Shown here: in pieces, positions 26,001 through 34,715 of the stretch
How positions within the stretch are numbered: position 1 is the stretch's first letter
Layout of the letters: each line of letters opens with the position of its first letter
Assembly (NCBI RefSeq): GCF_900099965.1
Contig: NZ_FNDJ01000015.1
Span: forward strand, 1 to 64,000
DNA length: 64,000 bases
Direction: 5' to 3'
Source: Nonomuraea jiangxiensis
GTDB taxonomy: Bacteria > Actinomycetota > Actinomycetes > Streptosporangiales > Streptosporangiaceae
Program-made: the position numbers and the translations under genes
The notes under the pieces: generated by a model
Seen by the model: only the letters and a program-made list of their open reading frames with translations
The model's database searches: none
Told to the model about the DNA's origin: nothing

Positions 26001-26020
26001 TCACGGCATCGCCCACGTGG

Positions 26021-27205
26021 TCAGGCCGGTGAGGGCAGGGCGCGGTAGGTGGTGCCCTTGCCGGTGAGGGAGGTCGGGGGCGCGGCGGCCGGGACGAACG
26101 CCGACTCGCCCGGCCGCAACGTCAGCTCGGCGCCGAGCCGCGCCTCGCCCTCGATGCAGACCACGATCTGCGGCTCCCCGCCCGGGATCGTGTGCGTGTT
26201 CCCCGCGCCGAGGTCATAGCGGGTCAGCGCGAACTCGGGGACCGGCGGCCGGTAGTGGTGCTCGCCCGGCCCCCCGTCCTCCGGCCGCACCAGGAACGGG
26301 TCGCCGGGGGTGAAGTCCACGACGCGCATCAGCTCGGGCACGTCGATGTGCTTGGTGGTGAGCCCGCAGCGCAGCACGTTGTCCGAGTTGGCCATGATCT
26401 CGACCCCGATGCCACCGAGGTAGGCGTGCGGCACGCCGGCACCGAGATAGAGCGCCTGGCCGGGGAGCAGGGTGACGTGGTGCAGCAGGAGCGCGGCCAC
26501 CACGCCCGGGTCGCCGGGGCAGGCACGGGCGATGTCGGCGTGGACGGCGAGGTCGTCGCCGTCCCGCCCGAGCGGGCCCAGGTCGAGCAGGGCCCGCTCG
26601 ACCTGGGCGCGGAGCGGGCGCGAGGCGTCGTCGAGCATCGAGGAGAACACGGCCCGCAGCGCCGCCCCGGGCTCCAGCGTGCGGAGCGTGTCGATCCACG
26701 GCCGCAGGTCGGGCAGGCCGAGGCGTTCGAGGAGGGCGGCGGTGGCGGCGGGCTCGCGGAAGCCGCACAGCCCGTGGAAGGGGGTGATCGCGCAGACCAT
26801 CTCGGGCTTGTGCGAGGAATCCTTGTACGTGCGCGCGAAGTCGTCCAGCGCGATCCCCCGCGCGTTCTCCTCGGCGAACCCGGCCGCGGCCTGCTCGCTC
26901 GTGGGATGGACCTGCAGCGACAGCGGCCGTTCGATGGCCAGCACCTTCAGCAGGTAGGGGAGGACCGGTCCGAACCGGGTCGCCGCCCGCTCGCCCAGCG
27001 TGCCCGTCGGGTCGCCGGCGATGAGCCGGTCGAGCGGAGTGCCGTCGACGGTCGAGGGGTCGCCGGGATGCGCGCCCATCCAGAGCTCAGCCTGCGGCCG
27101 GCCGGTGGGCTCGGTGCCGAACAGCTCCGGCAGTGCGGTCACCGAGCCCCAGTCGTAGGGGCGGACGGCGGTGGCCAGGCGCATGGGCGCGGCGGTCTGG
27201 GGCAC
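26021..27205 (-). CDS. manA: Mannose-6-phosphate isomerase, class I
   Basis: The 394-residue cupin enzyme interconverts mannose 6-phosphate and fructose 6-phosphate, feeding GDP-mannose synthesis or mannose catabolism. Type I signatures are clear: AVRPYDWGS, the zinc-site motif LSLQVHPTSEQA, YKDSSHKPEM, and GAGVPHAYLGGIGVEIMANS with the metal-binding and catalytic region. GTG 27205 has GGAG 8 bp upstream; ATG 27184 is a close alternative. It is convergent with the preceding fusion gene and separated by 195 bp of GC-rich DNA from the P450 operon, so it is likely an independent unit. Confidence 0.95.
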   Translation of the reverse strand: MPQTAAPMRLATAVRPYDWGSVTALPELFGTEPTGRPQAELWMGAHPGDPSTVDGTPLDRLIAGDPTGTLGERAATRFGPVLPYLLKVLAIERPLSLQVHPTSEQAAAGFAEENARGIALDDFARTYKDSSHKPEMVCAITPFHGLCGFREPAATAALLERLGLPDLRPWIDTLRTLEPGAALRAVFSSMLDDASRPLRAQVERALLDLGPLGRDGDDLAVHADIARACPGDPGVVAALLLHHVTLLPGQALYLGAGVPHAYLGGIGVEIMANSDNVLRCGLTTKHIDVPELMRVVDFTPGDPFLVRPEDGGPGEHHYRPPVPEFALTRYDLGAGNTHTIPGGEPQIVVCIEGEARLGAELTLRPGESAFVPAAAPPTSLTGKGTTYRALPSPA

Positions 27206-27400
27206 GGTGCGGACTCCAATCGTGGTGCAAAGGAGCCTAGACCGGGACCGGCCCCCGCCGGTAGCCGGGCCTGCCAGGCGGGCCGCCGGCCTGCCATCCG
27301 GGCTGCCGGCCCGCCCGCGGGTAGCCGAGCCGGCTACGCGGGACCGGCGGCCGGAGGGTCAGCGGGCCTGCCACCCGGGTCTGCTGGGCCCGCCCACGGG

Positions 27401-28633
27401 TCAGCGGGCTCGCGGGCCCAGGAAGACCGGCATGCTGCGGTAGCTGTTGCCCAGCAGGGTGTCCAGCGGGGCCAGGTCCTCGGGCCTGGCGGCGGGCGCG
27501 ATGTCCGGGAACGCCGCGAACAGCGCCGACAGCGCTATCTCACCCTCCAGCCGGGCCAGCGGCGCGCCCAGGCAGAAGTGCGGCCCGTGCCCGAACGACA
27601 GGTGCGAGGCCGGCGGCTTGGACAGGTCGAAGACGTGGGCGGCCGTGCCGTACTGGCCCGGGTCGCGTCCGGCCGAGGCGAAGCAGGCCAGCACCGGCTC
27701 GCCGGCCCGCAGGTGCACGCCGTCGATCTCCAGGTCGCGTACGGCGTACCGCATCGGGAAGTAGGCGATCGGCGAGTCCCAGCGCAGCGTCTCCTCCACC
27801 GCCGCGCTGAACGGGCACTTGCCCGAGCGCAGCAGGTCGAGCTGGCCGGGCACGTTGAGCAGGGCGCCGATGGCGTTGGTGATGAGGTTGACCGTGGTGA
27901 CGTGCCCGGCGATGAACAGCAGCTCGATCGTGGCGAACAGCTCCTCCGTGGACAGCCGCCCGCCGTCCCGCTCGCGCAGCCGGAACAGGTCCGTGATCAG
28001 GTCCTCGCCCGGCGTGTCCTGCCGCTCGTCGATGATCTGGCCGAGCAGCTCGTGCAGCGCCTTGCGCAGTTCGGGCGTGTCGTCGAGGCTTCCGCCCACC
28101 TGGGCCACCGCGTCGCTGAGCTCGTGCAGCTCTTCCTGATGGGCCTGCGGGATGCCGATCAGCTCGGAGATGACCTCGCGCGGCAGCGGGTAGGCGAACT
28201 CCTTGCGCATGTCCACCGGCTGGTCGGGCGGCATCTCCGCGAGCCGGTCGATCAGCCTGCCGGTGAGCGCCTCGATCTTCGGGCGCAGCCCTTCCAGCCG
28301 GCGGGCCGTGAAGGCGCCGGCCACCGCCGTACGCAGCCGCCGGTGGTCCTCGCCCTCGGCGTTGAGCATGGAGGTGTCCGTGACGATGCGGTCGATGGCC
28401 GTGCCCGGCGGCAACTCGTCCCTGGCCGCCCAGTGGCGGATCTCCCTGGACAGGCTCGGATGGGTCAGGACGGTCAGCAGCGTGGCGTACTGGGTCGCGG
28501 CCCAGGCCGGCACGCCCTCGGCCGTCACGGGCACCAGCGGGCCCGCCTCGCGCAGCCGGCGGTTGTCGCCGTGCAGGTCGCCGGTGGCGGGGTCGAGGAC
28601 GAAGCGGTCGTCTGCCGGGTGCTGTTCTGTCAT
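27401..28633 (-). CDS. Cytochrome P450, last gene of the opine-like operon
   Basis: This 410-residue P450 has ExxR (ETLR, 281-284) and haem loop FGHGPHFCLGAPLA with Cys354. Helix I reads AGHVTT (242-247): the usual acid before Thr is Val245, a change that often alters oxygen activation. ATG 28633 lies 5 bp after the FAD oxidase stop. Going further upstream in frame merely re-reads that gene. With the oxidase and a cucumopine-synthase-like protein it forms a tight operon, so it probably tailors the product of those enzymes. No ferredoxin or reductase gene is linked. The substrate is unknown. Confidence 0.92.
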   Translation of the reverse strand: MTEQHPADDRFVLDPATGDLHGDNRRLREAGPLVPVTAEGVPAWAATQYATLLTVLTHPSLSREIRHWAARDELPPGTAIDRIVTDTSMLNAEGEDHRRLRTAVAGAFTARRLEGLRPKIEALTGRLIDRLAEMPPDQPVDMRKEFAYPLPREVISELIGIPQAHQEELHELSDAVAQVGGSLDDTPELRKALHELLGQIIDERQDTPGEDLITDLFRLRERDGGRLSTEELFATIELLFIAGHVTTVNLITNAIGALLNVPGQLDLLRSGKCPFSAAVEETLRWDSPIAYFPMRYAVRDLEIDGVHLRAGEPVLACFASAGRDPGQYGTAAHVFDLSKPPASHLSFGHGPHFCLGAPLARLEGEIALSALFAAFPDIAPAARPEDLAPLDTLLGNSYRSMPVFLGPRAR

Positions 28634-28638
28634 GGGTG

Positions 28639-29727
28639 TCACCCCGTGCGTTGTGGGCTCATGGCCAGGGCTGTCACGTCGAAACCGGGGTCCTGGTCGA
28701 GGTAGAGGTCGCGGACGAGCTCGCCGGCGGCCGGCGCGTTGCACAGGCCGTGCCCGGAGAAGCCGGTCGCGTACAGGAAGGCCGGCGGCCCCGGGTGGTG
28801 GCCGATGAAGGCGGTCTTGTCCGGGCTGGCGTCGCGCAGGCCGGTGACCGCGGTGTGCAGCGCCACCCCCGCCAGGCTCGGGTACGTGGCCGCCAGCCGC
28901 ACCGCCACCTCCCGCCGCCAGGCTTCCCGGTCCGGCCCCGGATAGCCCATGCCGATCAGGAGCCGGTCGCCGCGCAGCCGTACCAGCAGGCCGCTGGCGG
29001 CGTGCAGGGTGACCGGAATGTCGGGCGTGCCCCGCGGCAGCGGGTCGGTGGTGAGCAACTCCTGCTCGATCGGCTCGGTGAGCGGCAGGTCCACGCCCGC
29101 GCAGCGCACCAGCGAGCCGGACCAGGCGCCGGCGGCGCAGATGATCGCGTCGGCGCTGATCTCGCCGTCCGGCGTCGTCAGGCGTCCCGCCCGGGTGTCG
29201 ATGGAGGCGACGGGACAGCCGGTACGCAGCCGCGCCCCCGCCTGCTCCGCCGCCCGCGCGTAGGCACTGACGATGGCCGTGGTGTCGGAGATGTAGGCCT
29301 GCGGCGAGTACGCGGCGCCCAGCAGCGGCAGGTCACCGATCAGCGGGTTGCGCTCCCTGGCCTCCTCCGCGCTGATCAGGCCCACGTCCACCCCGGCGGC
29401 CCGCTGGTCGGGCAGGTCGGCCTCGAACGCGCTCACCTGCTCCGGCTCGGTGAACAGCACGAGGTAGCCGACCTGCCGCAGCGGCAGGTCGATGCCCGGC
29501 CGGTGCGGGAAGGCGTGGTAGGCATCCAGGCTGCGCACGGCCAGCGCCGAGCTGACGGGATTGCCGGCGAAGTAGGAGCGGACCACGTCGGCGGTGGCGC
29601 GGGAGGCGCCCGAACCGAGCACCCCCCGCTCCAGCAGCGTCGTGTCCACCCCGGCCTCGGCCAGGTGGAAGGCGATCGACAGCCCGATCACGCCGCCGCC
29701 GATCACCACCACACGCTTGCCGGTCAC
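28639..29727 (-). CDS. FAD-dependent amine/amino-acid oxidase (DAO family)
   Basis: The 362-residue flavoenzyme opens with the dinucleotide site RVVVIGGGVIGLSIAFHLAE and ends with the DAO-family motif FLYATGFSGHGLCNAPAAG. Relatives include sarcosine, glycine and D-amino-acid oxidases, which oxidise C-N bonds of secondary amines or amino acids. GTG 29727 overlaps the stop of the upstream gene as GTGA, and the P450 follows after 5 bp. A product of an opine-forming enzyme is a secondary amine, so it would be a logical substrate. That is inference from context. Confidence 0.88.
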   Translation of the reverse strand: MTGKRVVVIGGGVIGLSIAFHLAEAGVDTTLLERGVLGSGASRATADVVRSYFAGNPVSSALAVRSLDAYHAFPHRPGIDLPLRQVGYLVLFTEPEQVSAFEADLPDQRAAGVDVGLISAEEARERNPLIGDLPLLGAAYSPQAYISDTTAIVSAYARAAEQAGARLRTGCPVASIDTRAGRLTTPDGEISADAIICAAGAWSGSLVRCAGVDLPLTEPIEQELLTTDPLPRGTPDIPVTLHAASGLLVRLRGDRLLIGMGYPGPDREAWRREVAVRLAATYPSLAGVALHTAVTGLRDASPDKTAFIGHHPGPPAFLYATGFSGHGLCNAPAAGELVRDLYLDQDPGFDVTALAMSPQRTG

Positions 29728-30668
29728 ACCGCCTCCTGCACCCGTCGCAGATGCTCGCCCGCCTGCCACGGGAACAGGTGCAGGTTCCACCCGCCCAGGC
29801 AGTTGCAGTAGAGCGCCATGTGGGCCATGGTCGCGACGAAGTCCTCGTGGTTCTCCAGGCGCTCCAGCCCGGCCAGCAGCCGCTGGGTGAAGTCCCACAG
29901 GGTGTCCAGGCCGCAGTAGCCGAGGAACTCGGCGGGCGTGGCGGCCAGCAGGCGGGTCATCTGGCGCAGCCAGGGCATGGGCATGCCGTCCAGCGCGGCG
30001 CGTACGAGCCCGCCGTAGCAGCTGTAGCCGAGCGGCCGGGTCTCGCCGTTGACGAACAGCAACGTGGTCAGGACCGTCTCGTAGCTGCCCGCTCCGGATG
30101 GGATGCGGCCCGCGTGCAGGTCGAGCAGCTCCCGCGGCGGCTCCAGCCAGATGCGCTGGGTCTCCGCGTGCACGTCGGCGACCAGCGCGTTCAGGTGCGG
30201 GTCGCCGACGGGCAGCCGGGGCAGGTCGTGGCCGCCGGGCCCGCCCGCGCGGCGTACCTCGGCGATGACCGGCTCCTTGGTGGTGTAGACGGTCCGCCAC
30301 ACCTCGCGGCCGGCCTTGGCCAGGGCGTCGAGGTCGTCGTCGACGACCTTGCCCACCGGGGTGGCGGTCATGGGTTCGGTGAGCTCGCCGTACTTGATGC
30401 CGAGGTGCTGCAGTCGCGAGCAGAACAGGGTGCCGTCGGGTACGGTGCGCCGGTCCACGCGGTACTCCGCGGGAGCGTGCAGCAGCGAATGGACCGGGGC
30501 GACGTGGTACAGGTGGTATCCGGCGACCAGGGCATGCCCCTGCAGGCTGCGGTAAGGCAGCGCGTCCCACAGGCACTGGGCCAGGGCCGGGTTGCGCTGG
30601 TCGAGTTCGGCCGCCACGGTGATGCCGAGGTTCGGCCAGGCGATTTCCACACGCTTCGATTCGTTCAC
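29724..30668 (-). CDS. Cucumopine-synthase-like protein
   Basis: The 314-residue protein has an N-terminal cyclophilin-like domain (IAWPNLGITVAAEL, LWDALPYRSLQGHALVAGYH, TEPMTATPVGKVVDDDLDAL; about 1-150) and a C-terminal all-helical domain (about 170-314, with WDFTQRLLAGLERLENHEDF). From memory this resembles cucumopine synthase of Agrobacterium opine biology, which condenses histidine with 2-oxoglutarate, and its bacterial relatives. The family assignment is moderate and the reaction is only inferred. It starts with GTG 30668 just behind a palindromic operator and is the first gene of a three-gene operon with a FAD oxidase and a P450. Confidence 0.62.
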   Translation of the reverse strand: MNESKRVEIAWPNLGITVAAELDQRNPALAQCLWDALPYRSLQGHALVAGYHLYHVAPVHSLLHAPAEYRVDRRTVPDGTLFCSRLQHLGIKYGELTEPMTATPVGKVVDDDLDALAKAGREVWRTVYTTKEPVIAEVRRAGGPGGHDLPRLPVGDPHLNALVADVHAETQRIWLEPPRELLDLHAGRIPSGAGSYETVLTTLLFVNGETRPLGYSCYGGLVRAALDGMPMPWLRQMTRLLAATPAEFLGYCGLDTLWDFTQRLLAGLERLENHEDFVATMAHMALYCNCLGGWNLHLFPWQAGEHLRRVQEAV

Positions 30669-30680
30669 AGTAAGTCACTC

Positions 30681-30703
30681 TATCGTCACGATTTGTGGCG
30701 ATA
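30681..30703. promoter_or_regulatory. 23-bp palindromic operator upstream of the opine-like operon
   Basis: The site follows the pattern TATCGnCACnAnTnGTGnCGATA, symmetric at 18 of 23 positions, 12 bp before the GTG start of the operon. A -10-like TAGAGT on the reverse strand overlaps its operon-proximal end, so a bound regulator would block transcription. No regulator gene is adjacent; the DUF3800-like gene upstream ends 18 bp away. Confidence 0.55.
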
Positions 30704-30721
30704 AAGGGGGGGTCGGGGTAT

Positions 30722-31849
30722 TTACCGGTACATGACCTCCCCGGGAAGCGGCGGCATCAGCAGGGCCCGGCTCCGCTCGTCACCCCAGATCGAGTACGCG
30801 TCCACGTACGGGCGCAGCAGCGCCGTGAGCCGCGCGTCACCCCGGCCGTTGAGCTCGTCGGAGGCCACCTTCCTGGCCACGCCCGCCATCACGTCGGCCA
30901 CCTGGACCCGGGCGTCCAGTCGCGACTCGACCAGCCGCAACCCGGCCAGCGCCGGGCCCAGGGCCGCCCGCAACCGGGCGATGCGCTCGTCGGTCAGGGT
31001 GGTCTGCCGGTCGTGCACGACCGAGACCGGCCGGCCGGGCCCGCCCTCCGCGGCGCCGCCCCAGGAGGTCACGGCCCGCACGATGGCCGGGATGAGGGGG
31101 TCGAGCGCGGGGAAGACGTCCGGACCGGCCAGCAGCCGCTCCCGGAACGCCGCGACCCGCGGCCTGGCCCGCCACAGCAGCTCCATCACCTCACCCGCCG
31201 GGCCGTCCGCCGTCCTCAGCTCGCCGACCAGGCGGAACGCGTCCTCGACGGACATGTCGATGCCCTGGCCGTTCTTGGCGCGCAGCAGGTAGTTGAACGA
31301 GTCCAGGAACGCCGTCCACCGCTTAGGCCCGAAGGCGGCCGGCCCCTCCCGGTAGAGCACGGTGGCCAGGGCCCGGGAGGAGGTGCAGGGAAAGAGACCG
31401 GGCGCCTCGCCCGGGTGGGAGGCGGGGCCGCCGTTCGGATGGGACGCGGGTGCGCCGTTCGGATGGGAGGCGGGTGCACCGTCCGGATGGGAGGCGGGTG
31501 CGTCGGACGGAGCGGCGGCGGGGGTGTCGTCCGGGGCGAGCAGGTCGGCCACCTTGCCGGCGACCAGGAACGTCTTGTCGGTGAGGTGGACGCGCACGTG
31601 CCCGAGCACCGGCCCGTCGGGACCGAGCAGCCAGCGCAGCGCCGCCCGGTGCTTCTCGCGCAGGATGTGGTTGGCCTTGTACTCGGTGACCGGGGACGGC
31701 GCCCGGGCCCGCAGCTCACTCATGCATGCGGCCGCCGAGTCGAGGTCCATCACGACGCTGGCGTGCGCGAACACGTCGGTGTTGCCGCCGACGAGCTTCT
31801 CGCCCTCTGCTCCTGACTCGTCACACCCGATCTCGACCGGTTCCCGCAC
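30722..31849 (-). CDS. DUF3800-like protein with internal SHPxGAPA repeats
   Basis: The 375-residue protein opens with an acidic motif EIGCDESGAEGEKLVGG of the kind that begins DUF3800 proteins, a family thought to have an RNase-H-like fold. Later VVMDLDS and VVHDRQTTLTDERI supply further acidic residues. Four eight-residue units based on ASHPNGAP (about 115-147) interrupt the domain. The assignment to DUF3800 is moderate and activity is unknown. The start GTG 31849 lacks a strong ribosome site. It lies upstream of, and separate from, the opine-like operon. Confidence 0.6.
   Translation of the reverse strand: MREPVEIGCDESGAEGEKLVGGNTDVFAHASVVMDLDSAAACMSELRARAPSPVTEYKANHILREKHRAALRWLLGPDGPVLGHVRVHLTDKTFLVAGKVADLLAPDDTPAAAPSDAPASHPDGAPASHPNGAPASHPNGGPASHPGEAPGLFPCTSSRALATVLYREGPAAFGPKRWTAFLDSFNYLLRAKNGQGIDMSVEDAFRLVGELRTADGPAGEVMELLWRARPRVAAFRERLLAGPDVFPALDPLIPAIVRAVTSWGGAAEGGPGRPVSVVHDRQTTLTDERIARLRAALGPALAGLRLVESRLDARVQVADVMAGVARKVASDELNGRGDARLTALLRPYVDAYSIWGDERSRALLMPPLPGEVMYR
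31408..31505 (-). repeat. 24-bp in-frame repeat in the DUF3800-like gene
   Basis: About four copies of a 24-bp unit (ggatgggaggcgggtgcaccgt with small changes) encode tandem ASHPxGAP octapeptides. The copies are close to identical, indicating recent expansion within a coding region. Confidence 0.8.
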
Positions 31850-31900
31850 GACTATCGAATCTAGCCAAGCCCGCCGCAGGTCCGCGAGGTGATTTCCGGC

Positions 31901-32085
31901 TCAGAGGGCGGCCCGGGCGAACTGCTGGTTCTGCCCACCATTGCACGGATACTGCTTGAACTGGACGTCCTCGCCCTGCGACGAACTCGGCAGATCCATG
32001 CACTTACCCGAATGCCGGGCCACCAGCCGCCGCTGACCGCCTGGATCCGCCACTGCTGGTTGGCGCCGGACGTCACCGTCAAAGC
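31901..32085 (-). pseudogene. Ricin-type beta-trefoil lectin remnant
   Basis: Two reverse-strand frames hold pieces of a ricin B-type carbohydrate-binding repeat: SGANQQWRIQAVSGGW in one and, after a shift near 32020, SGKCMDLPSSSQGEDVQFKQ followed by NGGQNQQF in another. The Q-x-W-type motif and the Cys pattern are typical of secreted actinomycete hydrolases with lectin modules. Only one or two subrepeats survive, with a frameshift, and no catalytic domain is attached. Confidence 0.65.
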
Positions 32086-32141
32086 GACGGAAGGGGCGCC
32101 CGCATAGGCGATAGCGTCCCGCCACTGCCCGGCCGCGACGC

Positions 32142-32385
32142 CGCATCGTCCACTACCGCCTCACTGACGAGGACGCCGACAACATCAACCGGCGCCGCGA
32201 CGACCACGAGGTGTTCCAACGCGGCCGGATACCTCGCACTGTCCGGTCAGCCCGGCCGGGACGGCCATGTCGCCCACGTCGGGAACCGTGCGATGGCGGG
32301 CGACACGTCCCCAGCCATGGTCGTGTGCACGTTCGACGCCGGTCATGTCAACCTCCAGGTCCACCTCGACGGGAGCGACAACTAA
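32142..32385 (+). pseudogene. Frameshifted small hypothetical protein
   Basis: The first frame reads HYRLTDEDADNINRRRDDHE to about 32215. After a shift near 32225 the adjacent frame reads NRAMAGDTSPAMVVCTFDAG and ends HVNLQVHLDGSDN at 32385. Together they resemble a family of about 90-residue actinomycete proteins, often beside regulators of mobile regions, that begin HYRLT and end in a VNLQVxLDGND motif. The true C-terminus is also missing. Function unknown. Confidence 0.5.
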
Positions 32386-32744
32386 CCGAACCAGCCGATC
32401 ATCGTGTTGATCCATTCGGCCAGCGACACAGGATCAGTGAAGAGGAGCACGACGATCAACGAAACCAGGAGCCCAGGAAGGGCCGCGACGTAGCCGAGAA
32501 CGAGTCCGGCCACCGCCATGCCGTGACCACCACTCCCGAGGCCGCGTTTGGTCTGACGCCTGGCCGCGTGGCCCAAGGCGATGGCCGCGATGGATGGAAG
32601 GCCAAACAGGCACCAGCTGCCCACAAGCCCGATGATCCCGAAGACGAGACTGGCGGTCGCTATTGCCGACGTCGGATGTGGGGAGGGAATTTGCTGGGGA
32701 GGGACGGGATAACCGGGGTCTCCGTCTCTTTCGGATAAGTGCAT
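32382..32744 (-). CDS. DUF4190 domain membrane protein
   Basis: The 120-residue protein has a short Pro-rich cytosolic N-terminus (GYPVPPQQIPSPHP) and the DUF4190 core: TSAIATASLVFGIIGLVGSW, GLPSIAAIALGHAARRQTKR, GMAVAGLVLGYVA. Two core helices are followed by a third, VSLIVVLLFTDPVSL. Function is unknown. Many homologues sit near transport or envelope genes. The frame is intact although its neighbours are degraded. The start ATG 32744 has GGAACGAG upstream. Confidence 0.82.
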   Translation of the reverse strand: MHLSERDGDPGYPVPPQQIPSPHPTSAIATASLVFGIIGLVGSWCLFGLPSIAAIALGHAARRQTKRGLGSGGHGMAVAGLVLGYVAALPGLLVSLIVVLLFTDPVSLAEWINTMIGWFG

Positions 32745-32779
32745 CTCGTTCCATTCACAGAGGACTCAGGCGTCACATT

Positions 32780-33245
32780 GTCCTACCTCGCCGTCGGCGA
32801 TCAAGAGCTGAGGGAGACGACGCCCGGCGATGGGTGGCATGCGACCGGTGCGGTGTCAGGCCCGACCCGCAAGGGAATCTCCCGGCCAAGCACTTCGACG
32901 TGGGCCGGCCGTACACGAACGACCTGGGCAATCCGCTGGCAATGGTGGGTCTGCGAACACAAGTGGTCCCGCGACGACCCGTGGTGGACGCACGGCCGGA
33001 TGGTCGAGAAGATTCTTCGTGCCGAAACGGTACAGCTACGAGTTCGTGGACGGGCCGGTGCTCGGCTGGATGAAGAAGCCCGAGGGCGACTCCCGCCAGG
33101 TGGAGCTCACACTCAAGCGGCGGCGGCTCGGTCGCCCGCACCGGAAGCGGGCGAAGTGGGCGTGGGTCGTGGACTGGGAGGCCCCGAACGGCGACATCCC
33201 CACCAAGCCGCACAGCCCCAACCGGATCACCGCCTCGGCCGTGAA
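32780..33245 (+). pseudogene. Broken ORF of unknown family
   Basis: Protein-like sequence is split across forward frames: WVACDRCGVRPDPQGNLPAK, then VCEHKWSRDDPWWTHGRMVE after a shift near 32950, then YSYEFVDGPVLGWMKKPEGD through GDIPTKPHSPNRITAS after another near 33010. The first part looks like a zinc-binding CxxC region. I do not recognise the family. Shifts and the lack of a clear start suggest a pseudogene. Confidence 0.35.
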
Positions 33246-33850
33246 GGTGCGCCCTCTATGTCAGAGGCGGCCGGTTCCCCTCTTGTCTGCTCATCCTTCG
33301 CGCCGTCCTCGGCCGACTCGTCCCGCGTCAGCACCGCGCCGTCGGGTCCAACCTCCACATACCAGTCCGGTGGCCACTCCTCCCGGTTCGTCACCCGCGC
33401 TCCTTGCATTTCTATATAGGCGTGCCGGGGAGAGAGCATCTCATGGAAACAAGCGACGCTGTTGAAGGTCGCCCCGAAGAAATCCGCCTCATTGACACGG
33501 CAAAATCTGAGAGAGAAGTCGAGTAACGTGGCGCCCCTCAGATTGAGGGAGATGCCTGGCCAGAAGAGGGCTGACCGTGGAAAGGCTCCCACCAGGGACG
33601 CTTCTTCCACTCCAGGTGATCGGCCAGGAGACGCTGGGCGGTTAGCCGGACCTGCCGTTCGTCTCGGCTCCAGCTGTCGTATCAGAATCGTCGCTTCCTG
33701 AGAAGGGACACCCCAAGCGCTAAGGCGACTCCCGCACCAAAGGCGGCGAGTGTCCTCTGCTGCGTTGATGCGGCTTTGGGGTGGTCCTGAAAGCCTGGAA
33801 AGTTCTCGCGAAACTGCGCTGCTGCCCTCGCCGCACGACAGCAATCGTGC
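33240..33850 (-). pseudogene. Pentapeptide-repeat-like membrane protein, frameshifted
   Basis: The 3' part reads ISLNLRGATLLDFSLRFCRV, NEADFFGATFNSVACF and a C-terminal WPPDWYVEVGPDGAVLTRDE, typical of actinomycete pentapeptide-repeat proteins that start with membrane helices. The 5' part, in another frame near 33690-33780, has AAFGAGVALALGVSLLRKRRF, such a helix. The regions are joined only through a frameshift and a deletion, so the gene is most likely dead. Between 33851 and 34308 I see nothing beyond the upstream region of the DUF5713 gene. Confidence 0.5.
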
Positions 33851-34308
33851 AGGCCATCCTCGTCCTCGAAGGTGTCAAAGCGGACCGCTACTCAGGATGA
33901 AAAGGGCTCATTGGTCCTCCATCGTGGTCAGGTGGCGCGTACGTTCCAGGAATCGCTTTCTCCGCGTCGAAGCGGAGAACACATTCACCGAATCGGGGCC
34001 GGCCAACGGTGACTCAATCATCGCCACTTCTCATTTCGAGGCGCCGGTGATTTATCGGCGACGGGAATTCCCGATCGCATGCGCACGCCGAATCCCTTTC
34101 ATAGGACCGAGTTGAGGCTCGGGCCATAAAAATGACGTCAAGCCGCCCTCGACCGCTCATCACACGCGGCCGTCCGCCGATCCCGCGAGCGGCCGCCGTC
34201 GAACCGACCGGGCGCCCTGGCCGTACCAGGCTCAGGAACGGCCGTCCGGCTTTGTCGGTACGCCCGTGTATGGTCGGCCACCGGTCATCCGAGAAACAGG
34301 AGTCAGCA

Positions 34309-34650
34309 GTGTCCCCCACCAACGAACTAGTGGTTAACCACAGATTCCTGGCCTTCCTGTACGACGATCCGTACTATCCGGACCCCGTCCTCGACAAGGG
34401 AAAAGCGATCCTGCTGCGGCTGTGCGAACGGATCGAAGCCGAGCAGCCATCGGACCTGCCGGAGCTGTACGTGCTCACGACGGCAGCGACCGACGAGTTC
34501 AACGCCCTGATGGAGGATTTCGACGCGGCGGACAGCGATATCGACACCGTGGCGCGAGAGGAGATAGCCGAGGACTTCTGGTTCGTGGCGTCGGCATATG
34601 GATTCGCGGACGCGGACGTGGAGAAGCTGATCGCCACACGTGACTGGTGA
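34309..34650 (+). CDS. DUF5713 family protein
   Basis: The 113-residue acidic protein opens MSPTNELVVNHRFLAFLYDD and matches the DUF5713 family (LLRLCERIEAEQPSDLPELY, EEIAEDFWFVASAYGFADAD). It is soluble and helical, and its function is unknown. GTG 34309 has AGGAG 6 bp upstream. The longer frame from 34132 lacks family similarity. It is one of few intact genes in this degraded stretch and is followed by a broken ADP-ribosylglycohydrolase gene on the other strand. Confidence 0.85.
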   Translation: MSPTNELVVNHRFLAFLYDDPYYPDPVLDKGKAILLRLCERIEAEQPSDLPELYVLTTAATDEFNALMEDFDAADSDIDTVAREEIAEDFWFVASAYGFADADVEKLIATRDW

Positions 34651-34715
34651 ACGTCATGAAGCGTCGTAAGCGTGCACCGGCGGCCACGTACGATCGCGCC
34701 GCGCGGGAAGCCCGG

